DNA from: Spirogloea muscicola
Taxonomy: Eukaryota > Streptophyta > Zygnematophyceae > Spirogloeales > Spirogloeaceae
Direction: 5' to 3'
DNA length: 60,584 bases
Assembly: GCA_009602725.1 (NCBI GenBank)
Contig: WELB01000104.1
Coordinates: forward strand, 219,364-279,947
Under the pieces are notes generated by a model that was given only the letters and a program-made list of their open reading frames with translations, had not been told where the DNA came from and ran no database searches. Both the position numbers and the translations under genes were made by a program. Positions 33,009 to 45,141 of the stretch are shown here, piece by piece (position 1 is the stretch's first letter; every line of letters starts with the position of its first letter).

Positions 33009-35989
33009 TCATCGCTGCTCACCCTCTGCACTGAAGTGCCTGCATAGCTCTCGCTTATTTACTTTGCCCATGGCATTGCGTGGGATTGATGGGACCACTT
33101 TGACAACCTGCGGCACCTGGCAAACAATGAATTCCCTCAGCAAGGCCCCTACTCCATGTCACCGATGGCAAAACCACACACGGCGGCCAGCAACAATGAC
33201 AACCCAACAATGAGCAGGCACCGCCACCACATCGGCTTGCAATTGATGTGAATAATCGTGACATGGGAGTTGAAGTTCGCATGAGTAATATACGACATAT
33301 AATATTTAATATGCTCAAAAGCTCAAGATATTCTGGGCTTTGCAACTTGAAACTAGGGGTTGAAGGTGATGGCTCAGGATTTCTTGCGCTAAGTTCTTAG
33401 GGAGAGCAAAGCCGCCAACACGCACCTTGTGACTCGCCATACGCGCAGAGGCCCAGGCTTGGAGCTCCTCCAGTGCGAGGCCGCCTGCACCATCCTCCAA
33501 GGCCACAACAGCAGCCACGCGCTCGCCATACTCCACATCGGGCAGGCCGAGGACGGCAGCCTCAGCAACAACAGGGTGCTGCATGAGCACGCACTCGACC
33601 TCCAACGCCGACAGCTTGTGGCCGCCGACCTTGAGGATGTCCACAATGGCACGGCCAAGGATGCGGAAGTATCCGTCGCCGTCAGAGGTGGCGATGTCGC
33701 CCGTCCGGAAGAAGCCATCAGCGTCAAAATTCTTCGCGGTGGCCTTCGACAACACAGAGCAGCAGGCAGCAGAATATAACATCTGCCAAGATGCCGGCTG
33801 TGTGGGCTTGCACTGCCAAATCAGAAGATACTTGTACTGACTGGCCAACATGGATGGGGCATTAGGCCCTTAGTCAGTATGAGTGTCTTGTCAAATATCA
33901 TACATAATCGATAGATACCTATCCGTTTAGTAGACGCATCAACCAATTTTCTTGGATTGAGTACGAGAAAATTGTGGATGTAATATCTAACATAGTATGT
34001 AGTACTAATCATAGACAGTATGTAAGGTGGAGCGGTCAGGGTCAGCTTCTTGCGCATGGCCGCCTCTGCACACCTTAGGCTTGCCCCAGTACTCCTTGAA
34101 CATCCCAGTGCTCCTGACGAGGAGCTCACCCGCGGCGCCACTGCTGCTGCCTGTGCCTCCTTCATCACTGTCCTTCCCATAGTCGATCTTGGCTGTCACA
34201 CCAGGCAGGGGCAGGCCAACAGTGCCAGGCCGCCGCTCACCACGCAGGGGATTGGACAGCGCCATCCCAAACTGCGCGCCGCTGGTCACCAGAGTGCCTG
34301 GTAAAAGAGAGCACCAGCCTGCAGGCGCCGCGGGACGCTGGCGGTACCAAACGCTGGTGGTGCGCAGCAGCACGGCGCACGCACCTCGGTCATGCCGTAG
34401 CGCTCCAGGAGCGTGTGTCCAGTGACCTCCCGCCACCGTGCTGCCAGCGCCTCTGCACACGGCGCCGACCCGCACATCTGCACAGATTGCGGGCTCTCGC
34501 AGGTCAGCGGCCAGTTTCAGCCTCATACTTTGCCACTGGGGGGTCCTCAAAAGACGCCAGCCAGCGCCGGGGTTGTGGCGGGCAGGCGCAAGGACCATAC
34601 TGGCATCCCACCATGAGACGGAGCCTGCCGGCGGCGTCCGACGCTGCAGCCTGCTCTTGGCGCGGCATGGCGTCATATGCCTGGAGCAGGCGCACATACA
34701 TGGTCGGCACCTGGGGCGCCATCATGCACACAGCCACCGCGACTGCCTGACTGCCACAAATCTTGCCAGGAGCTTCAAGTACATGGTCGGCACCTCGTCG
34801 TCATGCACATGGCGATGGTGGCTGCCTCAGCGCCACGGTCCTTGCCAGGCGCTGGATGGCTGGCACGATGGTAGGGGAGGACGCCGAGGCAAGGACGTAC
34901 TTACACCAGTGAAGATCGAGATGGGGGATACGCCGTCGCTGTCGGCATCGCCGCCGGCCTCCTCAGCAGCATGGCGCCACTCAGCCCAGACTGCGGCAGG
35001 GCTGAATCGCGCGAGTAGCCGCACGGCGGCGCCAGCAGCCAGTGGCGCGAGCAGCGCGTTTACGAGGCCGTGCACGTGGTGCAGTGGCAGCGCGCAGAGC
35101 ACCGTGTCGACGGGCCCGTAGCCCCAGGCCTCTGCCAGCGCCGCCAGCTGCGCCGCCAGGCCGGCGGCGGTGTGCACCGCGCCCTTGGGCGGCCCCGTGG
35201 TGCCGCTCGTGTACACGATGAGCTCCGCCGCGCCACCTGAAACGTGGGCGCTCACTTGAGTCGGGGCTTATAGTAAGTGGTGGGACGTGGCACCAAGAAG
35301 GCCATGAAGAAGCTGAACCCCTGACCCGAGCTGCAGGGCCACCGGCGCTGACGGCGCAAATGACTATGGGCAAACAAGGAGCTGCCATGGAGGAGCTGAC
35401 CTTGGTCGCCTCGTGGTACGTCCTGGCCGGCCTCTAAAGGCAAGGCGCCGCCGTCACCGCCGCCGCCGCTGCCGCCGCCATCATCGTGGAAAGCCTCGAA
35501 GGAGGCGGAGCACTCGTGGGCGAGCGGCTGCAGGTCGACGCGGCGGCATGCCGGCGCAGTGACCACCGAGACTGCCTGCCCATGGGTTCTCACAGAGGAC
35601 CTCGGAATGGTGTAAGAATGATGGAGTGGCTACTGAGCGATGGAGGGCTCAAGTGGCTAAGTACAGAGGCAAGCACATCGACAGGTGTACGTCGCCTGCT
35701 GCTAAGCTGACCCGCTCAGTGACCACGAGTCGGCACGTAGAGGCCGCTAACTGGTGCCCGAATGCTGACGGCAGTTGACAATCCCTTAGTGCCACCAGCT
35801 GAAGGGGGAGGGGTTCGATTCCTCACCGCGTCGCGGAGGATGTGGCGGAGCTCGGCGGGCGGCAGCGCCGCAGGCGTGGGCACGGCCACGCCACCGGCGC
35901 GCCAGGCGGCCAGGAGCGCGCCCACGAAGCCCGCGCCGGGCTCCGCCACGACGGCCACCCGGGCGCCGGGTGCGAGGCCGGCCAGCGGC
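33009..35989 (-). CDS. AAE13: Malonyl-CoA synthetase, AAE13/ACSF3 type (N-terminus in assembly gap)
   Basis: Acyl-activating enzyme that forms malonyl-CoA from malonate, ATP and CoA (plastid and mitochondria in plants). Minus-strand exons: 35,827-35,989 (enters the N gap), 35,401-35,575, 34,905-35,236, 34,612-34,710, 34,385-34,477, 34,074-34,271, 33,426-33,743, 33,009-33,116; phases close and the stop is TGA. Motifs in order: ARVAVVAEPGAGFVGALLAAW, AMP-binding P-loop VYTSGTTGPPKG, LPLHHVHGLVNALLAPL, ISIFTGVPTMYVRLL, GHTLLERYGMTE, MALSNPLRGERRPGTVG, LFRTGDIA equivalent FFRTGDIATSDGDGYF, GRAIVDILKVGGHKLSALE and IPRNAMGKVNKREL with the catalytic lysine. The LERYGMTE and SNPL-GER blocks match malonyl-CoA synthetases specifically. 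Start codon and any transit peptide are hidden in the gap. A LINE tail lies in the intron after the first visible exon, and an 80-bp duplication lies at the 34,710 acceptor. Confidence 0.92.
34690..34853 (-). repeat. Imperfect ~80-bp tandem duplication over an exon start
   Basis: Two units (about 34,690-34,770 and 34,771-34,853) share TACATGGTCGGCACC, TCATGCACA and CTTGCCAGG at equal offset. The left unit is the real acceptor plus exon start (VPTMYVRLL). The right unit repeats an AG followed by codons for VPTMYLKLL, then diverges. Confidence 0.75.
35620..35805 (-). mobile_element. LINE subfamily-2 tail in a synthetase intron
   Basis: Minus-strand fragment ending LYVPTRGH plus stop and the shared tail GGGTCAGCTTAGCAGCAGGC, aligned with 9,700-9,850 and 56,130-56,260. 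It lies wholly inside the intron 35,576-35,826. Confidence 0.75.
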
Positions 35990-36759
35990 NNNNNNNNNNN
36001 NNNNNNNNNNNNNNNNNNNNNNNNNNNNNNNNNNNNNNNNNNNNNNNNNNNNNNNNNNNNNNNNNNNNNNNNNNNNNNNNNNNNNNNNNNNNNNNNNNNN
36101 NNNNNNNNNNNNNNNNNNNNNNNNNNNNNNNNNNNNNNNNNNNNNNNNNNNNNNNNNNNNNNNNNNNNNNNNNNNNNNNNNNNNNNNNNNNNNNNNNNNN
36201 NNNNNNNNNNNNNNNNNNNNNNNNNNNNNNNNNNNNNNNNNNNNNNNNNNNNNNNNNNNNNNNNNNNNNNNNNNNNNNNNNNNNNNNNNNNNNNNNNNNN
36301 NNNNNNNNNNNNNNNNNNNNNNNNNNNNNNNNNNNNNNNNNNNNNNNNNNNNNNNNNNNNNNNNNNNNNNNNNNNNNNNNNNNNNNNNNNNNNNNNNNNN
36401 NNNNNNNNNNNNNNNNNNNNNNNNNNNNNNNNNNNNNNNNNNNNNNNNNNNNNNNNNNNNNNNNNNNNNNNNNNNNNNNNNNNNNNNNNNNNNNNNNNNN
36501 NNNNNNNNNNNNNNNNNNNNNNNNNNNNNNNNNNNNNNNNNNNNNNNNNNNNNNNNNNNNNNNNNNNNNNNNNNNNNNNNNNNNNNNNNNNNNNNNNNNN
36601 NNNNNNNNNNNNNNNNNNNNNNNNNNNNNNNNNNNNNNNNNNNNNNNNNNNNNNNNNNNNNNNNNNNNNNNNNNNNNNNNNNNNNNNNNNNNNNNNNNNN
36701 NNNNNNNNNNNNNNNNNNNNNNNNNNNNNNNNNNNNNNNNNNNNNNNNNNNNNNNNNNN
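35990..36759. other. Assembly gap (770 N)
   Basis: Run of N between two divergently oriented genes. It should contain the 5' end of the malonyl-CoA synthetase gene, the shared promoter region and the 5' UTR of the transporter gene. GGC-triplet DNA at its right border may explain the assembly failure. Confidence 0.99.
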
Positions 36760-36760
36760 C

Positions 36761-36767
36761 CAGCGCC

Positions 36768-36799
<32 letters not shown>

Positions 36800-36801
36800 C
36801 G
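36761..36801 (+). repeat. GGC triplet tract before the transporter start
   Basis: About ten GGC/GCG triplets ending five bases before the ATG at 36,806, directly at the gap edge. Confidence 0.85.
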
Positions 36802-36805
36802 CGCC

Positions 36806-39686
36806 ATGAGCCAGGCCTCCGGCCTCAGGTGCGGCTGTCGTCATGGGGCCCTCATCGCCGCGCCCAGCTCAGTCGCCGCGTCCATCGCTGCCGCTGACTG
36901 GCGGGTGCTCGGCAGGGCCTGGGCGCGGGACGCGGACGACGGCGGCGGCGACCCGCGCCTGCAGCTCCTCCCGGACGCCGCGGCGCCGGATGGCGATGGC
37001 GGAATGCAGAGCCCGACGGTGCCCATATCGCGCACCCTCAGCCTCGGCGGCGCGGCCCTCGGCGGCTCCGCCACCGCCGCCGCCGCCGGCGTCGGCGGCG
37101 GCACCTCCACGCCGGCGCTCCGCCGCACCAGCAGCTTCAGGTGCGGTTCACTTCACGGGCGAGGTCTCTGGTTCAAATCCCAATCCTCTGAGCTACAGGC
37201 CCTTGGTTTTTCACACCCACTGCTGATAGTGGTTGATGGTAGCTGCTTGACTGCTGCGGACCTGCCGGAAGCTGACCCATCACTGGCGCCGCCGCCGCCG
37301 TCGTGGTTGCTGCCATGGCTGCGCTTGCTCCGATGGCAGGAGCTTGGAGTCCACGCCGCGAAACATTGGCCGCCACAGCCACGACTTCGAGGACGTGGAG
37401 GAGGGCTGGGGCGCAGCTGGCAGTCGTGGCGACCGCGGCGGCGGCGGCGGTGGCGGAAGCCGCTCTGCGGCTAGTGGTGGCGGCAATGCCGCCGGGCCGG
37501 CAGCGGCTTCGTCCGCCTGGCGCTGGCCATGGGCGCCGGGAGGCGGCGGTGGTGCCGGGGGGCTGGCGCTGCGGCGGCAGGAGCGCGCGGTCGCTGCTGG
37601 CGCCGCCTACTGCACCGCGTCCTGCTGCATGATCCTGCTCAACAAGCTCGTGCTCTCCGGCTTCCAGTGGGAGGCTCAGGTTTCGCTTATGCTCTACCAG
37701 GTGTCGCGCCGCCTCTTCCTCCCTCCCCCTCGCTCCTCCGTCATCCCTCTTCCTCCAGCTTGCCCTTCTCTCCCTCCTCTTGTCTTGCTTCCTCAAAGAC
37801 CGTGGCTGTTGCTGGCATCCCCAAGACCTGCTCGTCTCACATCTTCCTGCTCCAAGCTAGTCGAGCACATGAGCAGCAGTTGGCCTGGTTTGCCATGCTC
37901 CGTCAAAGCTTGTCACTCTGTGATTGAGAGAGGCTGCAAGAGCCTCAGCTGATTTCGTGGCCGACTACGTCGCTTCTTGCCTGCTCGCTGGCCTGGCAAC
38001 AGAATATCGTGACAGTCGTCCTGGTGTCCGGCCTTGGCAAGGCCGGCTTCGTAGACCTGGAGCCCCTGTCATGGCAGCTCCTTCGGGCCTGGCTGCCCGT
38101 TAATCTCATCTTCGTCGGCATGCTAATCACCTCCTTCTACAGGTTGCTCATCCTCACCCCCTGGCAGACCTCCCTCTTCACTTTTGGCCGATAGTGCAAG
38201 TTGGTCGATGTCATGGCAATAGGGGACCCTTGTGCTCCTAATGCTGTCGACCATGCCGCCGCCTGCGCTGCTGCAGCCTTAAGTACATGCAGGTGGCTAT
38301 GGTGACAATACTGAAGAACACGACCAACATCATGACGGCGGTCGGCGAGATGTACCTCTTCAACAAGCGCCACAGCACGCAAGTGTGGCTGTCGCTCTCC
38401 CTCATGGTGCGCTCTTGGCGACCACACACTGCTTCATGCTCTACCCCCCATCCAAACCCCCCCCTCTCCTCTCACGCCAGCCACGCCCCATTGCTTCTCT
38501 CGCACCGCCCATGGCTATGGCCGTCGTGGCCCTGAAGCGCCAGGGCGATGTGCAAGCAGATTGTGTCAGCGCTATTTGGAGGCATCACGGACTTGTCGTT
38601 CCACCCGGTTGGGTATGGCTGGCAGCTCCTCAACTGCCTCTTCACTGCCGCATACGCGGTGAACTGCCGTCCGAACCGACCATGCTGTGTCCACTTGACT
38701 GGCAGCCAAGATGCCACTTTGCTGCTCTGCAAGCTGGTGCACAGCAACAATGATGTTGTCATGGGGGGGGAAGGCACCTCATGCCCACCTCTGCGCCATG
38801 CCCAGAGATCGCTGGCACTGCTCTTCTGATCTCGTGGCGGCCGCGTGTGCAATCCCCTGTACAGCTGACGCTGCGCAGGGTGATGGACACCGCCAAGGTG
38901 ACAACCAAGTCAGGAACGCTGGGGGAGATGTCCATGGTGCTGCTGAACAACTCGCTGTCGCTGCCGCTGGGTGCTGCGCTCATGCTTGCCTTTGGCGAGG
39001 TCCAGTACGTCTACCAGTCGTGCGTATTCCACCACCCAAGGCCACCTCCCTCTTGTCCACTCTTCCTCTCGTTAGCCTTATCTCTCCTACTGATGAGCCT
39101 TCCCTCTCCTGCCTCCCAATTATTCAATAAGGAAGCAGGTTATATGCAGTGCAACAATGCTGTCACCGCAGCTTTCAGGAAAACCCTCATTACTGGCTCA
39201 CAGCACTGATCGGTGCCGCAGGCCACTAACGAAGCAGGGCGCGTTCTGGTTCGCAACAACGCTGAGTGGGCTGTTGGGCCTGTTCATTAGCTTCTCATCA
39301 ATGTGGTTCCTGCACCAGACTAGCCCGACGACGTACTCGCTTGTAGGGTCACTCAACAAGATCCCACTATCCATCGCCGGCATCCTGCTCTTCCAGGCGC
39401 CCACGTCCACTGCCAACCTTGCCTCCATCTTTTTCGGTCTGTGCCATCACCTTTTCTTGAACATCCTCTGCGATCGGTGGACCCTGTAGCTCCTCACTTG
39501 TCTCCGCAGAAGCTTCCACAATGCCTGTGTATAGCCATGGAGGAGCCAGCTCCAGCCTCATTGGCACGGCAGTTTGGACGACTTTGATGGAGTGAACGCA
39601 TCAGTCCTTGACAGATATCATTCTGGCTTGCAGGCTTGTTTGCTGGCGTGGTGTTTGCACGCGCCAACACAAAGCCTGCTTCCTAG
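36806..39686 (+). CDS. Golgi nucleotide-sugar transporter, GDP-mannose (GONST1/VRG4-like)
   Basis: Drug/metabolite-superfamily antiporter exchanging cytosolic GDP-mannose (or related GDP-sugar) for GMP across the Golgi membrane. Exons: 36,806-37,140, 37,340-37,700, 38,003-38,142, 38,277-38,406, 38,560-38,658, 38,865-39,019, 39,222-39,436, 39,634-39,686; GT-AG, phases closed, 495 codons plus TAG. A low-complexity hydrophilic N-terminus of about 200 residues precedes the membrane core: AAYCTASCCMILLNKLVLS, NIVTVVLVSGLGKAG, ITSFYSLKYMQVAMVTILKN, MYLFNKRH, FGGITDLSFHPVGYGWQLLN, MVLLNNSLSLPLG, FWFATTLSGLLGLFISF, SMWFLHQTSPTTYSLVGSLNK, and the C-terminal GLFAGVVFARAN. GSLNK corresponds to the G-x-L-N-K nucleotide motif of GDP-mannose carriers. 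The ATG at 36,806 follows a GGC tract; an earlier start in the gap is possible. Confidence 0.9.
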
Positions 39687-40573
39687 ATGAGTGCAGCTCG
39701 TGAGCTGCCTCCTATTGGCCCACTGGGTTCTCCCTCCCTTACCTGGGGGCTCTGGAGGTAGGTCTAGACATTGACCATCAGCCTCGGGCTCTACTTCAGT
39801 CGCCTTGTGGAGGCTGAATTCGTATTCAATTCTGGTTTTACCTTGTCACCTGTCGCAATGCAGTTGCTCCCTACGTGGCAGCTCCGCATGTGGCAGAGTG
39901 GTCGTTTAGCAAACATTCTATGCCCACAGACTTGTCTTCATTGTGACTGGGACAGTGAACGTTGCAATTTGCTCCTTTATTGGTTGAGCCTACTGCTTGA
40001 TATCCCACAGTGCGCTGATCTATATCATAAGAATACTGGACTCGCTGTGAGGGCACTGTGTCACTTAAGGATTGTCCCATAGTGACATGATGGCCTCCCC
40101 AGGTGCTCTCTGTTGGGCGATGTGCTGCTTGCAGTTGCAACTTTCATCACACGGTTCAGATGGAATTGAGCTGAACACCTGGGCGCCGCCAAGACAAAAG
40201 ATGAGGAGCCTGAGAATTTTGCATGTGCTCGGTCCAAGCTCACATGGTACTCGGGCTTGCCGAGCTTGGTTGTCATATGCAGATTTGAATTCACAGTCCT
40301 AAGAGAACCTCCTCGCGGTGCAGTAGTGGACTCACTGCAAATACCCTCTTCTGCCAACTATCTGACACACCAAGACGTAAGCTGGCGGACATGGAACATC
40401 TGCATGTTAGTGAATGGTAACAGAGTCACAACATACACTTGATGACAGACTGACTCTGCAATGCCCCTTTGAGGACTCCGCTTTAGACAAGCCGCCGAAG
40501 CGCCGGCCCTTCATCTGGGCTCCAACTTGCCTGGTCTAGAGCTACCCTCTAGAACCCTTCCCCCGGAGCTCAG
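39687..40573. other. Intergenic region
   Basis: 3' UTR of the transporter and promoter side of cactin. No ORF, RNA gene or repeat recognised. No TGTAA signal stands out near the stop. Confidence 0.4.
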
Positions 40574-40591
40574 CCCTAACCCTAACCCTAG
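40574..40591 (+). promoter_or_regulatory. Telobox-like CCCTAA x3 upstream of cactin
   Basis: CCCTAACCCTAACCCTAG, 107 bases before the cactin ATG. Such telo-box motifs (AAACCCTAA class) occur in plant promoters of growth and translation genes. It could also be an interstitial telomere repeat scar. Confidence 0.5.
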
Positions 40592-40623
40592 TGCGGCCAG
40601 CGACGGCGGCTGCTGCTGCGGCG

Positions 40624-40655
<32 letters not shown>

Positions 40656-40697
40656 TCTGGTCCTTCTGAAGCCCGCCGCCGCAGCCGGCTCGCCGCC

Positions 40698-43600
40698 ATG
40701 GCGGGCAAGCGGCGAGGCGCCAGCCAGGACGAGGAGGAGGAGCGGCGCCGCCGGCGGCACCGCAAGCGGCGCGACGAGGACGGCGGCGATGGCGGAGACG
40801 GCGGCAGCGGCGAGGAGGCGGAGGAGAAGCGGCGGCGGCGGCGGCGCCGGCAGCGGGAGCGGCGAGACGCCTCGCCCGGCACCGGCAGCGAGAGCGGCGG
40901 CAGCGGCGACGAAAGCACCGGCAGCAGCGACGGCGGCGGCGATGGTGGCGGCGACCACCGCAAGCGGCGCGGGAGGCGCATCTCCAAGGAGGAGCTGGAG
41001 GAGTACCTCGCTCGCAAGATGCAGAAGAAGGTGCGCTCGCGGCCGAGACCATGGCTGTGACACCGGCCATAGATGGCAACCTCAGTGGCGCACGCTGCTG
41101 GCAGTGGCTTTGGAGACGCGCCAAGCAGGCTGCTACGCCGGTGACGTCGAGATTGGCAGCCCCTGGAGCTTCGATTGATGCTTCTCAGAGCTCCTCGTTG
41201 TGTTTTGCCTCCAGGCCTTGAAGCTGGCCAAGCGCATGAAGCAGCAGAGCGTGTCAGGGTACACCAACGACAACAACCCCTTTGGCGACGCCAACCTCAC
41301 CGAGAAGTGAGCTCTTGCCGAGCTCCTAGCGGCTCTGGCACTGCGTCTGAAGGAGGCGAGGCTTGGAAGCACGTTGCACGGTTGGGTCTTGATCGCCCTC
41401 TGTGTGGCAATCCTCATGATGCTGGATCACCACGTGACTGCGCTGCGAAGCGATTGAATTGAAACTGAAATTGCATGCTCCAACTTGGCGCAGGTTTGTG
41501 TGGAGGAAGAAGATCGACAAGGACCTGCTCACTGGCAACCTGGACACCAGGGAGCTGTCTCTCAAGGCTGAGAAGCGGCGTCAGGTGGAGCGCGAGGTAT
41601 TACTGCGGCAGGCAGCTGCTGTCTTTGTGTTCTGCAGTCCATGCACTTGTTGCGCTTTTGCCGTGGCAGTACTTAAGTTTTGGGTATCAAGTGGGTCCTC
41701 CAGGTTGAGATTGAAAAGGTGCGAAAGCGCCGGGAGGAGCGGGAGATGGAGAAAGCGCAGCATGAAGAGGAAATGGTAAGCGACGTGCTCTAGAACACTG
41801 CAGCGACAGTGCTTGACAAGGATGAGTGCAAACAGATGTCACTGTAGACCTCATGAAGATTGAAGCCTTTGCTTGTCACCCCTATACTCTCACTCCTTCT
41901 CATCCCTAAAGCCTCACACTTTCATGCCATTCTACTGGTCCTTCATTTGGGCCTGAATTTTGGTGTTAAAATCGGCTGCTGTGGATATGTAAGCTCATAA
42001 CTGTTGTCTGCTCATCTTGACATCTGTCTTGGTGCAGAACATGCTGGCGCGCGAGCGTGCCAAGGCCGAGTTCATGGACTGGGAGAAGAAGGAAGATGAG
42101 GTGTGCATGTGACTGAGTGTGGCTCTTTGAAGTTGATGAGTGAATGCAAGTCGTACTCTCTGGAAGGCAGAAACCGCACTGTGCGTTGCGGCTGATGCGG
42201 GTCATTCTGTGCAGTTCCATTTCGAGCAAGCGAAAGTGCGGGCCAACATCCGCCTGCGCGAGGGCCGGGCGAAGCCCATCGACGTGCTGTCGAAGAACCT
42301 GAATCTGGCTGATGATTTTGACATTGAGATCAATGAGCCATACACAATCTTCAAGGGACTCACAGTGCCTGAGATGGGAGAGCTGATGGAAGACATACGC
42401 ATGCATCTGGAGCTGGATCGATCCACGCCGATACATATAGAATTCTGGGAGGTGCAGCCGCACACAAATCTCTGTTTCATAAACTATTGAGCCTAGGTCG
42501 AAGCTCTGCTCTTGCATTAACGCTCAGCTGTGGAGGGAACAACATGTACCAATGCTGTCATTGAGTCATACTTGCACCCTTGCCTCACGTAGCTGCTGTT
42601 TGCATGTTTGCAGTCGATGCTCAAGATATGCGAATATGAAATAGCAGAGGCCACCAAGCGCGATGTACTAGACCGAGCACGTGTTCGAGGTTTGTGTACA
42701 TTCTTGGACGCAGTTGACGTTATTCTTTTTGACTCCTCACATCATGGCATCATTATCGTAATAGGCCAGATTGTCAAGCTTGGCATTGCCATAAGCTATC
42801 AGTAGACTGAGGATTTCTGTGGGCCATAAGTTCGAGACAAGAGAACAAGTCCATGGTTGGTTTGACGATTCTGAGTCTGTGACACGCAACACATCCAGCT
42901 AGAATGCTGGTCACTCAGCAAGGTGAGGGTTGCACCAACCGTGATGCAGGCGAGGAACCGCTGGCAGAATACCTAGCAGAGGAGAGGGGCTTGCACGCTT
43001 CAGTGGACGAGGATGTCAAGAGCATGTTGCTGGGGAAAACCAGTCCGGAGCTCAGCGACCTTGAGCGGCAGATTGTCCGCCAGATGGAGAGCGGCACGGC
43101 CAAGGTCGTGGAGTACTGGGAGGCTGTGCTTAAGCGCCTGCAGATATTCAAGGCCAAGGTTCGCTGGCCCTCCCTGTTGATTCCCGGCGGTGAAGGGGCA
43201 CAGTCATGTATGCTTGACATTGCTTGTCTTTGTAGCAGTTCTGCAGCTGTGAAGACGTCCCTGTTTGAGTAGTGATCTGCATGGAGAAGACCCTTCAAAC
43301 TTGTTGCAATCACAGGCTCCTGACGATGTGTCTGAAAAGGACATGTTTGCAGGCCCGCTTGAAAGAGATCCACACGGACCTGCTGCGCCAGCACCTGGCA
43401 AAGCTCCAGGACACTGCCGACAGGGAGCTGGAGCAGCGGGATCACAAGGACAAGGCAGCGCCCAAGGCGAAGAAAGAGTGGGACGAAGCGGACGAGGACG
43501 ACGAAGTGCCGCCTGCCCATGAGGAGGCTGACGAGGGTGGCGTCCAAGAGCCTGGATCCTTCTCTCCAGAGCTCTTGGGCGTTGAGGATGCAGCCAAGGA

Positions 43601-44957
43601 AGCGGCCGATGAGAACGGTAACCTCTCGCCGGAACTGCTCCACAGCCTGGAGGGCGATGAGGTCGTCGACCCTGAGGCTGATCGTGCGGAGCTGGTAATA
43701 TCCGCCTCTGGTCAGCCTGCACGTAGCTAGGAGGGTAGCCAAGTCCAAGTCCCCCAGGATAGATTGTCCTGCATCAGGATTGTAGATTCAGAGATGCAGA
43801 TGCTGTGTGACCAATGACATGCAGACAAGAGCAGTTAATTGTAGGTTAACGCTAATGGCTCGTTGCATCTCTGCTCCTGGGAGCAGGAGCAAAAACGGGC
43901 CAAGGTCTTGGCAGCACAGCAGCTGCGTTTGCAGGAGGCTGCCGCAGCGCCGGACATTGCCGACGGCGATGCTGAAGCCGTGCCTTTGACAAACACGGAG
44001 AAGGCGCAGGCCATCAAGGCCATGGGAGGCTTGGATGCCGCCGATGTTACACTGGGCCCGGGCGCAGAGGTCAATCTGGAGTCGCAGGTATATCCCTGTC
44101 TTTCATCCCCGTTGCTTATTTCAGCGCAAGAGCGTCCTTAAAAACCTAGCATGCTGATGTTTGATGGTTGGTTGAATGCGTCAAGCAAAAGGTAGACTCT
44201 TCATAGGTTAACCTATGGTTTTCATTCTAGCTTCTGGAGCTTAGTAGAGTTGCTTGTGAAGGAGCCTAGGGGCTTTGGCAAGAGAGGCATCTGCTGCAGG
44301 ACCTTTGCATCTTGGTGCTGCTTGTCCACAAGTGCCCGCAGATCGTTGACATTTGTTGTCTGTATTACAGGTATACTGGTGGCACGACAAGTACCGACCG
44401 CGAAAGCCCAAGTACTTCAACAGGGTGCACACGGGCTATGAGTGGAATAAGTATAATCAGACGCACTACGACCATGACAATCCACCACCAAAAATTGTGC
44501 AGGGGTACAAATTCAACATCTTCTATCCGGACCTCATTGACAAGACCAAGGCGCCGATGTATGTCATTGACTGCGACGGTAGCAAGCACGGGGAGACTTG
44601 CCTCATCCGCTTCCATGCTGGGCCCCCGTATGAGGACATTGTAAGTGCTCAAGCTCTGACAACCTCGCAACTCTGGTGCCATCATTAGCATGTCTGCTAC
44701 TCATGCCACTGCTCATTATCAGACTCCTGAGTTTTCGTCTCTGTGGCGGATGCTTGTGCTGGGCGGCCCGAGGGTCGCTGGGCACATCTCAATCAGCAAG
44801 TTGCGGTCCTAAGTCTCCGAGTGGTGCCTAATTGCAGGCATTTCGTATCGTTAACAAGGAGTGGGAGTATTCCCACAAGAAGGGCTATAAGTGCACCTTT
44901 GAGCGTGGCATCCTGCATGTGTACTTCAACTTCAAGCGCTACCGTTACCGGCGCTAG
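40698..44957 (+). CDS. CACTIN: Cactin (CACTIN), spliceosome-associated splicing factor
   Basis: Conserved nuclear factor of the spliceosomal C complex, needed for efficient splicing and sister-chromatid cohesion; called CTN in plants. Twelve exons: 40,698-41,030, 41,215-41,306, 41,494-41,596, 41,704-41,775, 42,038-42,100, 42,215-42,451, 42,614-42,689, 42,950-43,158, 43,353-43,694, 43,887-44,087, 44,371-44,640, 44,838-44,957. Phases close to 705 codons, about the usual length. An Arg/Glu/Gly-rich charged N-terminus (residues 1-110) is followed by YTNDNNPFGDANLTEKFVW, NLDTRELSLKAEKRR, the cactin mid domain (AKPIDVLSKNLN, FKGLTVPEMGELMEDIRMH; about residues 220-300), a long acidic region, and the highly conserved C-terminal domain VYWWHDKYRPRKPKYFNRVH, YNQTHYDHDNPPPKIVQGYK, IRFHAGPPYEDIAF, ending FKRYRYRR. 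Start chosen as first ATG in frame (MAGKRRG); an open frame upstream has no ATG. Confidence 0.96.
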
Positions 44958-45136
44958 GACACGCTTGTATTGATTGCTATCCTCCTCTTGAGCCTTCTCC
45001 CACCTCATACCTCCTGAGGCAATTCCAACGTTGGCTCTTGTGCATAGACATGCACGAGCTGCACCGCCAGTGGCACCACAAGATGATCATCACGCGGTCT
45101 CTCCTATTTTGTGGGGTCCCTGAAGCTGATGCAAGC

Positions 45137-45141
45137 TGTAA
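45137..45141 (+). terminator. Candidate polyadenylation signal of cactin
   Basis: TGTAA 180 bases after the stop. Confidence 0.4.

Noticed and set aside
37141-37195. tRNA-like B-box (GGTTCAAATCC) after transporter exon 1
   Set aside because: The flanking bases do not form a T stem or acceptor stem and no A box lies at the right distance; it is inside intron 1.
35762-37474. Long frames spanning the N gap
   Set aside because: They are open only because N codons contain no stops.
40527-41060. Upstream extension of cactin and antisense Ala/Pro-rich frames at 40.5-41.1 kb
   Set aside because: The extension has no ATG and crosses the telobox; the antisense frames mirror the GC-rich charged N-terminus.
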